Shown piece after piece: positions 43,209 through 50,933 of a stretch of 64,000 bases of DNA. The notes beneath the pieces were generated by a model. The model had not been told where the DNA came from, searched no databases, and saw nothing but the letters and a program-made list of their open reading frames with translations. Position 1 is the first letter of the stretch. Each line of letters begins with the position of its first letter. A program made the translations under genes and the position numbers. The DNA comes from Bacillota bacterium (lineage in GTDB: Bacteria > Bacillota > Clostridia > Christensenellales > UMGS416): the NCBI GenBank assembly GCA_023398815.1, contig JAEWRW010000014.1, forward strand, positions 1 through 64,000. Reading direction: 5' to 3'.

Positions 43209-44533
43209 ATGAAGACACTGATCCGGATTCTGAACGCGGCACTCGTATTTTTGGCCGCCAATTCGGTTGGCCTGCCATGGGTGCGGAGCCATTGGTACAG
43301 CACAGTAGTGCTGGCCGTTTGTTTTATGCTCATCAATCTGTTTCCCTCCCTGCACAACCGCAAGCTGTCCACGACAAGGCTGCGGATTTGTGCGGATGGC
43401 TGCGAGCTCCTCATCGTCTTTCTGCTTTCAACGGTATTTTCCCTGGGGTATGTTGCGTATCTGGCGGTGGACGGGTTCTCCGGCTTGGCCTCTTCCTGGG
43501 TGGCTTGGTTGTTGGTTGCCATCGCCGCCGAGGCCATCGTGTTTTGGAATGGCATCCTCCGCGTCTATCTCACCTCCGCCCAGCTCTTCCTCAAATGGCG
43601 GCTCATCGGCCTCTTCTGCGGCTGGGTTCCTGTGGCAAACATCGTTGTCCTGCTCAAGATCATCGGCATCGCTGGGAGAGAAGCGGCCTTTGAGAGCAAC
43701 AAAATCCTCGTCGACCGAGCACGCGAGAACGAGCGGATCTGCCAGACCAAGTACCCGCTGGTGCTGTGCATGGCGTGTTTTTCCGAGATTTCAAGTATCT
43801 GAACTACTGGGGCAGGATTCCGGAGGCACTCAAGCGCAACGGTGCCGTGGTGTACTATGGCAATCAGCAGTCGGCGGCGTCGGTGGCGGAGAGTGGCAGG
43901 GAACTCTGTGAACGAATCCGCCGGATTGTGCAGGAGACCGGGTGCGGCAAGGCCAACCTCATTGCCCACTCCAAGGGCGGCCTGGACTGCCGTTATGCCA
44001 TCAGCCAACTGGGGGCGGGGGAGTTGGTGGCGTCGCTCACCACCGTCAATACCCCACACCGCGGGTGCCTGTTTGCCGAGTATTTGCTCTCCAAACTTCC
44101 CGAGCGGTCCCAGCTTTTTATGGCGCAGAAGTACAACACGGCGCTCAAAGCCTTCGGGGATGACCAGCCGGACTTCATGGAGGCCGTTCACGGCCTGACT
44201 GCCGCCGCCTGCAAGGAATTCAACGCTGCCGTGCCGGATTGCCCTGACGTGTATTATCAGAGCGTCGGCTCCCGGCTCAATCGGGCGTCCAGCGGCCGCT
44301 TTCCGTTGAATTTCTCCTATCCCCTTGTAAAGGCGTTCGACGGCCCCAACGACGGCCTGGTCGCCGCCGGCTCCTTTGCCTGGGGGGAGCAGAGCGTCTT
44401 CCTGACCGTCGATGGGAAACGCGGCATCTCCCATGGGGACATGATCGACCTGAACCGGGAGAACATTGAGGGCTTTGACGTGCGGGAGTTCTATGTGGGC
44501 CTGGTGCAGGATCTGAAAAAGAGAGGGCTCTGA
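43209..44533 (+). pseudogene. Membrane-anchored lipase/esterase with a -1 frameshift
   Basis: The first frame (43209-43802) encodes four to five membrane segments and reaches CQTKYPLVL. The second (from the ATG at 43769) supplies HGVFFRDFKYLNYWGRIPEAL and a triacylglycerol-lipase-like alpha/beta hydrolase domain with the nucleophile elbow IAHSKGGLD and a C-terminal GISHGDMIDL. At 43761-43770 a single added G would give LVLVHGVFF, the expected oxyanion-hole His-Gly, and fuse both. Restored length is about 441 residues. As written neither half is complete. Confidence 0.7.
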
Positions 44534-44555
44534 TATCGAGGCTCCTAGACAATCC

Positions 44556-44584
44556 TTGACGCTGTGATTGGCAAGAAATAGAAT
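44556..44584 (+). promoter_or_regulatory. Sigma-A promoter of the enolase-superfamily gene
   Basis: TTGACG (44556-44561), a 17-bp spacer and TAGAAT (44579-44584). Confidence 0.75.
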
Positions 44585-44640
44585 TGCCTTGGCTGGGTGA
44601 TGCGAAGCTCACAAGCCAGCCCACGGAGAGGAGACAACCG

Positions 44641-46041
44641 ATGACTGACAATTATGAGTCCGCGCTCCAGCACGTCAACACCCATTCCCGTCCGTCGGAT
44701 CTGAAGATCACCGACATGAGGTTCGTGGATCTCATGGGTGCGCCGATGCACTGCATTCTGGTCAAGATCTACACCAACCAGGGGATCACCGGCATTGGCG
44801 AGATTCGGGACTTCAGCTCCCGCACCTACGCGGCCATGCTCAAGGGCCGCCTGCTGGGGGAGAACCCCTGCAATGTGGATAAGCTCTTCCGGCGCATCAA
44901 GCAGTTCATGGGCCCTGCCCGGCAGGGTGGCGGCGTGGCCGGCATCGAGATTGCCCTGTGGGATCTGGCTGGCAAGGCCTTTGGCGTGCCGGTCTACCAG
45001 ATGCTGGGCGGCAAATTCCGCGACGCAGCCCGTGTCTACTGCGACCTGGGCGTCAATACCCCCGGCGGCAACGGCGATGGCTATACCATGGGTGCTCGCC
45101 TGCGCAAGTATGCCGATGAGGGCGGCTACACCATGGTCAAGGCCGTCCTGGGGGTGGAGACCATCCAGGGCATGTTCCCCGACGAGGAGCTCATCAGCGC
45201 GCCGGGCACCATCGTGCAGGAGCATCTGCAGGCCGGTCCCGAGCACTTTAAGTACATCCGTGACCGCAGCTGGACCCCGGACCCGGAGTTTTTGCAGCGC
45301 CGCAATCAGTACTATGACATCGTCAACACCCAGTCGCCCACCCGCATGTACCGCATGACCGAGCGCGGCTTGGACCGCTATGAGGAGCAGGTGGCCCACA
45401 TGAGGGAGAAGCTGGGGTACAAAATTCCCTTGGCCATCGACCACCTGGGCTATCTCAACTTTGAGGATGCCGCGCGGCTGCTGCGCCGGTTGGAGAAGTA
45501 CAACCTCAGCTGGGCCGAGGATATGCTGCCCTGCACCTGGACGGAGGAGTACAAGCGCCTGCGGCAGATCACCACCACGCCGATGGCGACCGGTGAGGAC
45601 CTCTCCTCTCTGGAGACCTATGAGGATCTCATCTACAACCGTGCCGTGCCCATCATCCACCCCGACATCTGCTCCACCGGCATCCTGGAGGCCAAGAAGA
45701 TCGGTGATCTGGCCCAGCGGCACAACGTGGCCATGGCACTGCACATGTGCGAGACGCCGGTGGCCGCGTTGGCCACCGCCCACATGGGCGTGGCGACGGA
45801 AAACTTCATCGCCACCGAGTTCAACGCCCCCGACGTGCCCTGGTGGGATGACATGATCACCGGCTACGACGGCAAGGTCATCCAGAACGGTTTCATCCCG
45901 GTGTCTGACCGGCCGGGCCTGGGCTTTGACGACCTTAACGACGAGGTGCTCCGCGAGCACCTGATGCCCGGTACCCCCGAGCCGTGGGCACCCACCGACC
46001 AGTGGGACACCGAGTACGCCAACGACAGGCTGTTTAGCTGA
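44641..46041 (+). CDS. Mandelate racemase/muconate lactonizing enzyme family protein (enolase superfamily)
   Basis: This 466-residue TIM-barrel enzyme begins with the capping domain (residues 20-140) and IALWDLAGKAFGVPVYQMLGG. Metal ligands appear as Asp in IDHLGY, Glu in WAEDM and Glu in ATGEDL, and a catalytic His is probable in ALHMCETP. Members mostly dehydrate acid sugars. The long chain and insertions between the first strands resemble the acid sugar dehydratase group near galactonate/mannonate dehydratases, without a safe substrate. ATG 44641 follows GGAGAGGAG. It is a single-gene unit between its own promoter and terminator. Confidence 0.85.
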   Translation: MTDNYESALQHVNTHSRPSDLKITDMRFVDLMGAPMHCILVKIYTNQGITGIGEIRDFSSRTYAAMLKGRLLGENPCNVDKLFRRIKQFMGPARQGGGVAGIEIALWDLAGKAFGVPVYQMLGGKFRDAARVYCDLGVNTPGGNGDGYTMGARLRKYADEGGYTMVKAVLGVETIQGMFPDEELISAPGTIVQEHLQAGPEHFKYIRDRSWTPDPEFLQRRNQYYDIVNTQSPTRMYRMTERGLDRYEEQVAHMREKLGYKIPLAIDHLGYLNFEDAARLLRRLEKYNLSWAEDMLPCTWTEEYKRLRQITTTPMATGEDLSSLETYEDLIYNRAVPIIHPDICSTGILEAKKIGDLAQRHNVAMALHMCETPVAALATAHMGVATENFIATEFNAPDVPWWDDMITGYDGKVIQNGFIPVSDRPGLGFDDLNDEVLREHLMPGTPEPWAPTDQWDTEYANDRLFS

Positions 46042-46060
46042 CCCAGCTGCCTGTACACGC

Positions 46061-46095
46061 AAACCCCAGGAATCGTGCGGTTCCTGGGGTTTTGG
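46061..46095 (+). terminator. Terminator after the enolase-superfamily gene
   Basis: AAACCCCAGGAA (46061-46072) pairs with TTCCTGGGGTTT (46081-46092) and T follows. Confidence 0.85.
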
Positions 46096-46352
46096 TATGA
46101 AGGGGAGATGCTTGATTTTCGGGAAAGCACCGTTGCCATTTTTACTGGCACTGTCGCCTTGCTTTCGACGGAGAAAAGCAGGAAGCAACCCAGCATCCCT
46201 TGCGTTGCCCGGTGAGCGAATCGAGGTTTCTTTGCTTGTTTTGTTTTGGAAGGTCGATCAGCACTTTCCTTGTGTTTGCCTTGGCCATGCGGGCAAACTA
46301 CATCCAGTCAGAAGGAGGGAACACGAATGGGGCTCGAATGAGCAACGTAACT

Positions 46353-46578
46353 CAGTCCTTGTTCTAAGTAGCCGGGATGCTATGGCCATCCTAAGAGAGA
46401 AAATGGCCATGTGCCCGATATCATCTGTCGGACAAGTGCGACTGGGGAGATGGTACCTCAAGAGACTGTGGGCGTGTAGTCGGCAATCTGGTGGGTCAAT
46501 GATCGTGATTGCCAAGGTGCAACTGAAAATGGGATAGCGCCCGCGATGGCACCTCTCCTTTAGGAGGGGTGCCCTTTT
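46353..46578 (+). ncRNA. Candidate structured RNA upstream of the SASP gene
   Basis: A long nested arm is visible: CAGTC-CTTGTT (46353-46363) pairs with GACAAG-TGC-GACTG (46431-46444), inside it CGGG with CCCG (46373-46376, 46414-46417), and at the tip ATGGCCAT with ATGGCCAT (46382-46389, 46403-46410). A second arm is GGCAATC/GATTGCC (46482-46488, 46507-46513). The element ends in a terminator hairpin. No coding frame explains it. The region 46096-46352 before it has no clear gene; a weak promoter (TTGCCT, 17 bp, TACATC) may lie near 46276-46304. A relation to raiA-motif RNAs, which occur in Clostridia and affect sporulation, is a hypothesis only. Confidence 0.5.
46548..46578 (+). terminator. 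Terminator hairpin between the RNA candidate and the SASP gene
   Basis: GGCACCTCTCC (46548-46558) pairs with GGAGGGGTGCC (46563-46573) with one G-T pair, then CTTTTC. It leaves only 25 bases before the SASP start, too few for a separate promoter. Confidence 0.75.
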
Positions 46579-46603
46579 CTAAGAGCAGAAGGGAGGGTTT
46601 TGG

Positions 46604-46837
46604 ATGGCAACACAGGGAAACCAGAGCAACGGCAACTATTTACTCGTCCCCGGTGCGGAAGGCGCCTTGCACCGGATGAAAAACGAGATTGCTAACGAAC
46701 TGTCGCTCCATGTCCCCGAGGTGGAAGACTTGGGAGACGCTTCCTGCCGGGATTGTGGCCGCCTTGGTGGTCAGATTGGCGGAAACATGGTGCGCGAGAT
46801 GATCCGTTTGGCCGAACAGAGGATGGCAGGCAAGTAG
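46604..46837 (+). CDS. Alpha/beta-type small acid-soluble spore protein
   Basis: This 77-residue spore DNA-protecting protein contains NYLLVPGAEGALHRMKNEIANEL, with the GPR protease-site-like region, and the second conserved block CRDCGRLGGQIGGNMVREMI. SASPs coat spore DNA and block UV damage. The CRDCGRLGG block is close to that of other clostridial SASPs. The gene shows that the host forms endospores. GAAGGGAGG precedes the ATG. A sigma-G promoter could not be identified, and the gene may be read from the RNA candidate's promoter through its terminator. Confidence 0.9.
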   Translation: MATQGNQSNGNYLLVPGAEGALHRMKNEIANELSLHVPEVEDLGDASCRDCGRLGGQIGGNMVREMIRLAEQRMAGK

Positions 46838-46842
46838 GTGCT

Positions 46843-46876
46843 GGGAAACCTCTCCGAATGGAGAGGTTTCCCTTTT
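46843..46876 (+). terminator. Terminator after the SASP gene
   Basis: A 13-bp perfect stem (GGGAAACCTCTCC with GGAGAGGTTTCCC) and TTTT. Confidence 0.9.
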
Positions 46877-46896
46877 CCCCTATTGGCGGATTAACA

Positions 46897-47865
46897 CTAC
46901 ACAATTCCGCTGTTGCGCAGCACCTTGGTAGCAAATTCTGCCTGGGTGAGAAAGCCATCTTTCTTGTCCTCTTCCGCATGGAGGTATTGGGAATAATAAT
47001 CGCAGACTGCAATCTGATAATAATACAAAGTCAGCAAATGATCCCTGTCGTATTGGTTGAGTGCGGCGATGCTGCAATATAGATCCACATAATCCTTGAA
47101 GCGCTTTTCGTCATAGTACCCGCCGGCACACGTCGGTTCCGCGTAAAAGAAGGAACGGGTGATCTCCCAAACCACAGGGTGCCTGCAGGCGCTTGTCCAG
47201 TCGATCACCGCGTTGATGCGATCATCGCCGCAGATGATCTGGTTGATCGTATAGTCACCATGGGTATTGCGGTAGGTCAGCCGGTCCACATCAAAATGCC
47301 AATCCTTGATTTTGTCCATTAGCCCATAGCGAAACTCCAGCGCGTCAAGGACGGCGGTTTCCCCCTGCTGTTTTGCCAGTTCCATGGATTCCAGGTAGGA
47401 GTTTTTGGCGCGCTCGGGCGTCATGTAGTCAAAAAAGGGTTTCCCCAAACCGTACGCAAGGGGTATGTAGTCCTGCATGACCATATGAATCTTGGCAAGC
47501 AGGAGGGGGGATTGCTGCAGGAACCATTGTGGTGCCGTATTGGGGGCAAGCACCTGCCCTTCCACATACCGATAGAGAAGGGGAATTCTTCCGTTGCCGC
47601 GGTCAATGGGGAAGTCACCGTTTCGATTCCTGATATACTCGGCAACGGGAATGCCCTTTTGCAGCAGAAAATCACACAAAGAGGCTTCCGCTTTTGGGTG
47701 GTTCATCTCGCTTTCCTGCGACTCTTTGTAGATGAACTTACCCCGAGGGCCGCTAAGCCGGAAGGTGTCTCCGCCAACGCCCATCGCCATCGGGGCAATC
47801 TCATCCGCCGGGATCCCGTATTCCTTTGACACCAGCGCAAGGATGTCATTCCATGTGTGTTCCAT
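46897..47865 (-). CDS. Aminoglycoside phosphotransferase-like protein
   Basis: A 322-residue kinase-fold protein. The catalytic loop is YRNTHGDYTINQIICGDDRINAVIDWTS: HGD and the metal-binding DW are in place. The N-lobe nucleotide loop is MGVGGDTFRLSG with FIYKES. It resembles the CotS-like and homoserine/choline kinase groups as much as drug-modifying enzymes; CotS relatives are spore-coat proteins, and the gene adjoins a SASP, but this is only context. Base composition is more AT-rich than in core genes. The ATG at 47865 is chosen over longer frames that cross the promoter region. Confidence 0.75.
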   Translation of the reverse strand: MEHTWNDILALVSKEYGIPADEIAPMAMGVGGDTFRLSGPRGKFIYKESQESEMNHPKAEASLCDFLLQKGIPVAEYIRNRNGDFPIDRGNGRIPLLYRYVEGQVLAPNTAPQWFLQQSPLLLAKIHMVMQDYIPLAYGLGKPFFDYMTPERAKNSYLESMELAKQQGETAVLDALEFRYGLMDKIKDWHFDVDRLTYRNTHGDYTINQIICGDDRINAVIDWTSACRHPVVWEITRSFFYAEPTCAGGYYDEKRFKDYVDLYCSIAALNQYDRDHLLTLYYYQIAVCDYYSQYLHAEEDKKDGFLTQAEFATKVLRNSGIV

Positions 47866-47988
47866 CGTTCTCACCAATGATATCGATTCAGATTGATCTG
47901 TCCGCCTAGTATACACCGGATGAAACGAAGCGCGGCTGATCTGCGGGGATTCTTTGCTTCTATCCACTCTTTCCCTTGGTACCCACAT

Positions 47989-48018
47989 AAAAAATCACCG
48001 CAACTTCAGTTGCGGTGA
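47989..48018 (-). terminator. Terminator on the minus strand at the far end of the tRNA-linked islet
   Basis: TCACCGCAAC (47995-48004) pairs with GTTGCGGTGA (48009-48018). Reading on the minus strand the hairpin is followed by a run of T. It was probably the original terminator of the tRNA operon before the islet arrived. Confidence 0.85.
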
Positions 48019-48020
48019 CA

Positions 48021-48061
48021 TTTGGTGCGAGAAACAGGACTTGAACCTGCACAGCCTTTCG
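48021..48061 (-). repeat. 41-bp copy of the tRNA-Leu 3' end (attachment-site duplicate)
   Basis: Bases 48021-48061 are identical to 50040-50080, the 3' part of the tRNA-Leu gene: CCA end, acceptor strand, T arm and part of the variable arm. The rest of a tRNA is missing here, so this copy is not functional. Confidence 0.9.
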
Positions 48062-48122
48062 TGGCTCACCTTAGCTGGATTTGGTAAATTAAGCTTCTTT
48101 GTCCTGGACAAAAATCGCGAAA

Positions 48123-48151
48123 TTTACATTGCCTTTTGCAATTGGTATAAT
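48123..48151 (+). promoter_or_regulatory. Strong sigma-A promoter inside the islet
   Basis: TTTACA (48123-48128), a 17-bp spacer ending in TGG, and TATAAT (48146-48151). Confidence 0.75.
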
Positions 48152-48181
48152 TATCAAAACGGCTGTAATGAAGGAATCAGA

Positions 48182-49815
48182 ATGAGTATTGTCCATGTAA
48201 CGTCTAGAAGGAGTAACCAAAGGGCAGCAAGTGTACTTAATAATACAACCTCAAAAGTGAAGGCCATTTCGTTGCTTGCGTTCTACCTGTTGTTTTGTGT
48301 ATCCTTCGTAATCATTGTTGGGGGTTCTGCTTTTGCCAATAATGGACGTAATTATACTCCTATTATTCCATTGGGCTTTGGGACTGTAGAAATTATCGTA
48401 TTATTCTTTCTTAATCGTTATCTAGTAAAGCATTCTGTTGCTGTTGAAAAGTATTATTATCTCATTTTGGCATCTGCTTTACTTCTTCTGCTAATGGTAA
48501 ATGTTAAATTGGGATATATGCTTCGCTTTGTTCCAGAATTTGATTTGGGAGCTATCTTCACGGGGGCAAAGGAATGGGCTAAAACTGGTGACTTTATGAG
48601 TCATATGGAAAAAACAGCGGGGGATGACTATTTTTATTACTTCCCATTTAATTTTGGAGGTATGACACTCCTGTTTTGTGCATTTAAAATTGTATCGGTT
48701 TTTGGCTGGATGGATTACTATGCTATAGCCATGGTGACTAATGCACTGTTAGTAACCGCTACGGTACTACTGGTTATCTTGGTGTGCAGGCGCTTGTTTG
48801 GTGCTTCAAAGAGCCTTATTGCTTTGGCTTTTGTGTTGCTAAGTCCTCCGTTTTACTTGATGGCCCCGGTATTCTATACGACTCTTTATCTATGGTGTTC
48901 CCTGTACTTATTGTGTACCTATATCTTAAGTTGATCGACAGCGGTAAGCATAGCCAAAAGGTGGTTTTTGCGGTTCTTATTGGTCTATGCGGTGCTGTGG
49001 GCATGTTGATTAAGTTTACTGTTCTAATCGCTTTGATTGCGGTAGGTATTCACTGTGTTTTGTTCAGAGGGGTTGTACCATTCCTGAAGAGTATAGCCGT
49101 TGTAGGAGTGATTATTGCTGCAGTGTTTATGGCTTTCAATTGTTATTTTTATACGGTTCATCTCGATAGAGAAAAAGCATATGAACTTAAGATACCTTAT
49201 GTGCACTGGGTTATGATGAGTATGGGGGATGGGTCATACAACCCTGCCGATTATGACTTTACGCTGTCATTCCCTGATAAAAAAGAACAGAGGGCAATTA
49301 TACTAACCAGTATCAAGGAACGGATGATAGAAAAGGGACTTTTTGGTACCCTTAGGCTGGTGTATTGGAAAGGCATTGTAACATTTAGTGATGGGACATA
49401 TGCACAGTCATTCTTTTTGGATGATAATCCCGTTGGTGATAAGGACTTATGCGACATTATTCTCTATGATGGGAGATACTTTAACAGGTATAAATATATT
49501 TGCAATGGCACATATCTTGCCCTACAGCTATTGATGTTGGTGTCTGCCTTTGGCGTTCTGTTCCAAAAAGAGAAGGCACATAGCAGCATGATCCCGTTGC
49601 TCTGTGTGTTTGGTATATCTCTTTTCTTAATGTGCTGGGAAGTATCTGGAAGACACATAATATCTTTCATTCCAATGATGATGATTGCTTCGGTATCTGG
49701 GTTTACTGTAATTGAAAGAGCACTGAATAAGCTGAGCCTCCACAAGGTTATGGGTACTTGGGAATCTGTAATTACGAACTCGAGCCTAGATTCTCCAAAT
49801 ACTCATGAGCTGTAG
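48182..49815 (+). pseudogene. Multi-spanning membrane protein (glycosyltransferase-like) with a -1 frameshift
   Basis: The first frame (48182-48934) has about seven hydrophobic segments and reads to LMAPVFYT. The protein continues one frame over as DSLSMVFPVLIVYLYLKL and runs to 49815. One base missing near 48880 explains the split. Restored length is about 544 residues. The plan of many membrane helices with an early Asp-rich loop (GDFMSHMEKTAGDDYFYYFPFN) resembles GT-C-type dolichyl-phosphate mannosyltransferases of family 39. AAGGA precedes the ATG at 48182. Codon use is AT-rich, unlike the rest of the window. Confidence 0.65.
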
Positions 49816-50003
49816 ATCCAGGTAGGGGCACACCATTACCGATAGTGTTCGTCTGGGCTTTTGCGCTTGCCTGTGATCAACTTGTTCTCTCATGCCTAGG
49901 GACACGCTGGCCCAACTTTGGCCCAACCCCGGGCCAAAAGAGGATAGAATACAGTCGAATAAGCTACAAGATGAGCTCTTTGCTCAACGAATCTCACGCA
50001 ACT

Positions 50004-50037
50004 AAAAACCCTAGGAATAGCATGATTCCTAGGGTTT
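50004..50037 (-). terminator. Terminator of the tRNA operon (minus strand)
   Basis: AAACCCTAGGAAT (50006-50018) pairs with ATTCCTAGGGTTT (50025-50037); on the minus strand T residues follow. Confidence 0.88.
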
Positions 50038-50039
50038 CG

Positions 50040-50080
50040 TTTGGTGCGAGAAACAGGACTTGAACCTGCACAGCCTTTCG
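50040..50080 (-). repeat. 41-bp direct repeat within intact tRNA-Leu
   Basis: The counterpart of 48021-48061. It comprises the 3' end of the functional tRNA-Leu gene and is the presumed recombination site. Confidence 0.9.
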
Positions 50081-50128
50081 ACCACTAGAACCTGAATCTA
50101 GCGCGTCTGCCAATTCCGCCATTCTCGC
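50042..50128 (-). tRNA. tRNA-Leu (anticodon CAG)
   Basis: 87 bases including an encoded CCA. The acceptor GCGAGAA pairs with TTCTCGC, a long variable arm is present as expected for leucine, and the anticodon loop reads TTCAGGT. It is the last gene of the tRNA operon and hosts the islet at its 3' end. Confidence 0.95.
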
Positions 50129-50142
50129 ACGCGGAAGTGTGT

Positions 50143-50227
50143 TGGTGGAGGGAGGTGGATTCGAACCACCGAAGTCTGAGACAACAGATTTACAGTCTGC
50201 CCCCTTTGGCCGCTCGGGAATCCCTCC
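50143..50227 (-). tRNA. tRNA-Tyr (anticodon GTA)
   Basis: 85 bases with encoded CCA, acceptor GGAGGGA/TCCCTCC, long variable arm and anticodon loop CTGTAAA. Confidence 0.95.
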
Positions 50228-50241
50228 ACGTCGTGGCTCTT

Positions 50242-50317
50242 TGGAGCTGGTGATGGGACTCGAACCCGCAACCTGCTGATTACAAATCAGCTGCTCTGCC
50301 AATTGAGCTACACCAGC
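50242..50317 (-). tRNA. tRNA-Thr (anticodon TGT)
   Basis: 76 bases with encoded CCA, acceptor GCTGGTG/CACCAGC and anticodon loop TTTGTAA. Confidence 0.95.
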
Positions 50318-50321
50318 ATTT

Positions 50322-50397
50322 TGGTGCCTCAGGACAGAATCGAACTGTCGACACAGGGATTTTCAGTCCCTTGCTCTACCGACTGAGCTACCGAGGC
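50322..50397 (-). tRNA. tRNA-Phe (anticodon GAA)
   Basis: 76 bases with encoded CCA, acceptor GCCTCGG with CTGAGGC and anticodon loop CTGAAAA. Confidence 0.95.
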
Positions 50398-50401
50398 AAA
50401 T

Positions 50402-50478
50402 TGGCGACCCGGAAGGGGCTCGAACCCTCGACCTCTAGCGTGACAGGCTAGCGTTCTAACCAACTGAACTACCGGGCC
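50402..50478 (-). tRNA. tRNA-Asp (anticodon GTC)
   Basis: 77 bases with encoded CCA, acceptor GGCCCGG with CCGGGTC (one G-T pair) and anticodon loop CTGTCAC. Confidence 0.95.
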
Positions 50479-50494
50479 ATGGTTGATGTTGTTG

Positions 50495-50571
50495 TGGTGG
50501 GCCTTCTCCGATTCGAACGGAGGACCAATCGGTTATGAGCCGACCGCTCTAACCAGCTGAGCTAAAGGCCC
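50495..50571 (-). tRNA. tRNA with CAT anticodon (Met, or lysidine-type Ile2)
   Basis: 77 bases with encoded CCA, acceptor GGGCCTT/AAGGCCC and anticodon loop CTCATAA. The first base pair G-C argues against initiator tRNA. Distinguishing elongator Met from Ile2 needs comparison with the rest of the genome. Confidence 0.9.
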
Positions 50572-50586
50572 AAAACGTCAAGGAAA

Positions 50587-50661
50587 TGGTGACCCCTAGG
50601 GGGTTCGAACCCCTGTTACCGCCGTGAAAGGGCGATGTCTTAACCACTTGACCAAGGGGCC
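50587..50661 (-). tRNA. tRNA-Glu (anticodon TTC)
   Basis: 75 bases with encoded CCA, acceptor GGCCCCT with AGGGGTC and anticodon loop CTTTCAC. Confidence 0.95.
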
Positions 50662-50666
50662 ACGTC

Positions 50667-50743
50667 TGGTCGGGGTGAGAGGATTCGAACCTCCGGCCCC
50701 ATGCTCCCAAAGCACGTGCGCTACCAGGCTGCGCCACACCCCG
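50667..50743 (-). tRNA. tRNA-Pro (anticodon TGG)
   Basis: 77 bases with encoded CCA, acceptor CGGGGTG/CACCCCG and anticodon loop CTTTGGG. It is the first gene after the operon promoter. Confidence 0.95.
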
Positions 50744-50784
50744 CAGTGTCAAGCGCTCAGCCGCCGATCAGAGCGACGCCTATT

Positions 50785-50813
50785 AATATACAGGATGGGG
50801 CGGCTTCTGTCAA
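50785..50813 (-). promoter_or_regulatory. Promoter of the eight-gene tRNA operon
   Basis: On the minus strand a perfect TTGACA (50808-50813), a 17-bp spacer and TATATT (50785-50790). It is among the best promoters in the window, as expected for tRNA genes. Confidence 0.9.
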
Positions 50814-50933
50814 CGGGTATTTTTCATTGAAAATGTGTATCGAAATGTACGCCGACGCGGTGAAAACATCAGGAGGACTATGGTAGAATAATAGAAAGAG
50901 CGCGCCCTTGCGGCGCGGATTGGGTGGGGTGGC

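Larger units (their letters stand above)
48062..50039. mobile_element. AT-rich islet inserted at the tRNA-Leu 3' end
   Basis: About 2 kb lies between two perfect 41-bp direct repeats. Base composition falls sharply compared with both sides. It carries one broken membrane-protein gene. No integrase gene is present; a short frame around 49895-49960 (WPNFGPTPGQK in one reading) recalls the C-terminal tails of some tyrosine recombinases, but this is weak. The islet also brings a replacement terminator for the tRNA operon. Confidence 0.75.

Noticed and set aside
46097..46537. Plus-strand open frame over the region before the SASP gene
   Set aside because: It begins inside a terminator's downstream sequence, has no ribosome site and overlaps the nested hairpins that better explain the region.
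48001..48061. Second tRNA-Leu gene
   Set aside because: Only the last 41 bases of the tRNA are present; anticodon and D arms are missing.
49845..50063. Open frame at the right end of the islet running into tRNA-Leu
   Set aside because: It reads through a terminator and the tRNA gene. A faint likeness to recombinase C-termini is noted but not enough for a gene call.
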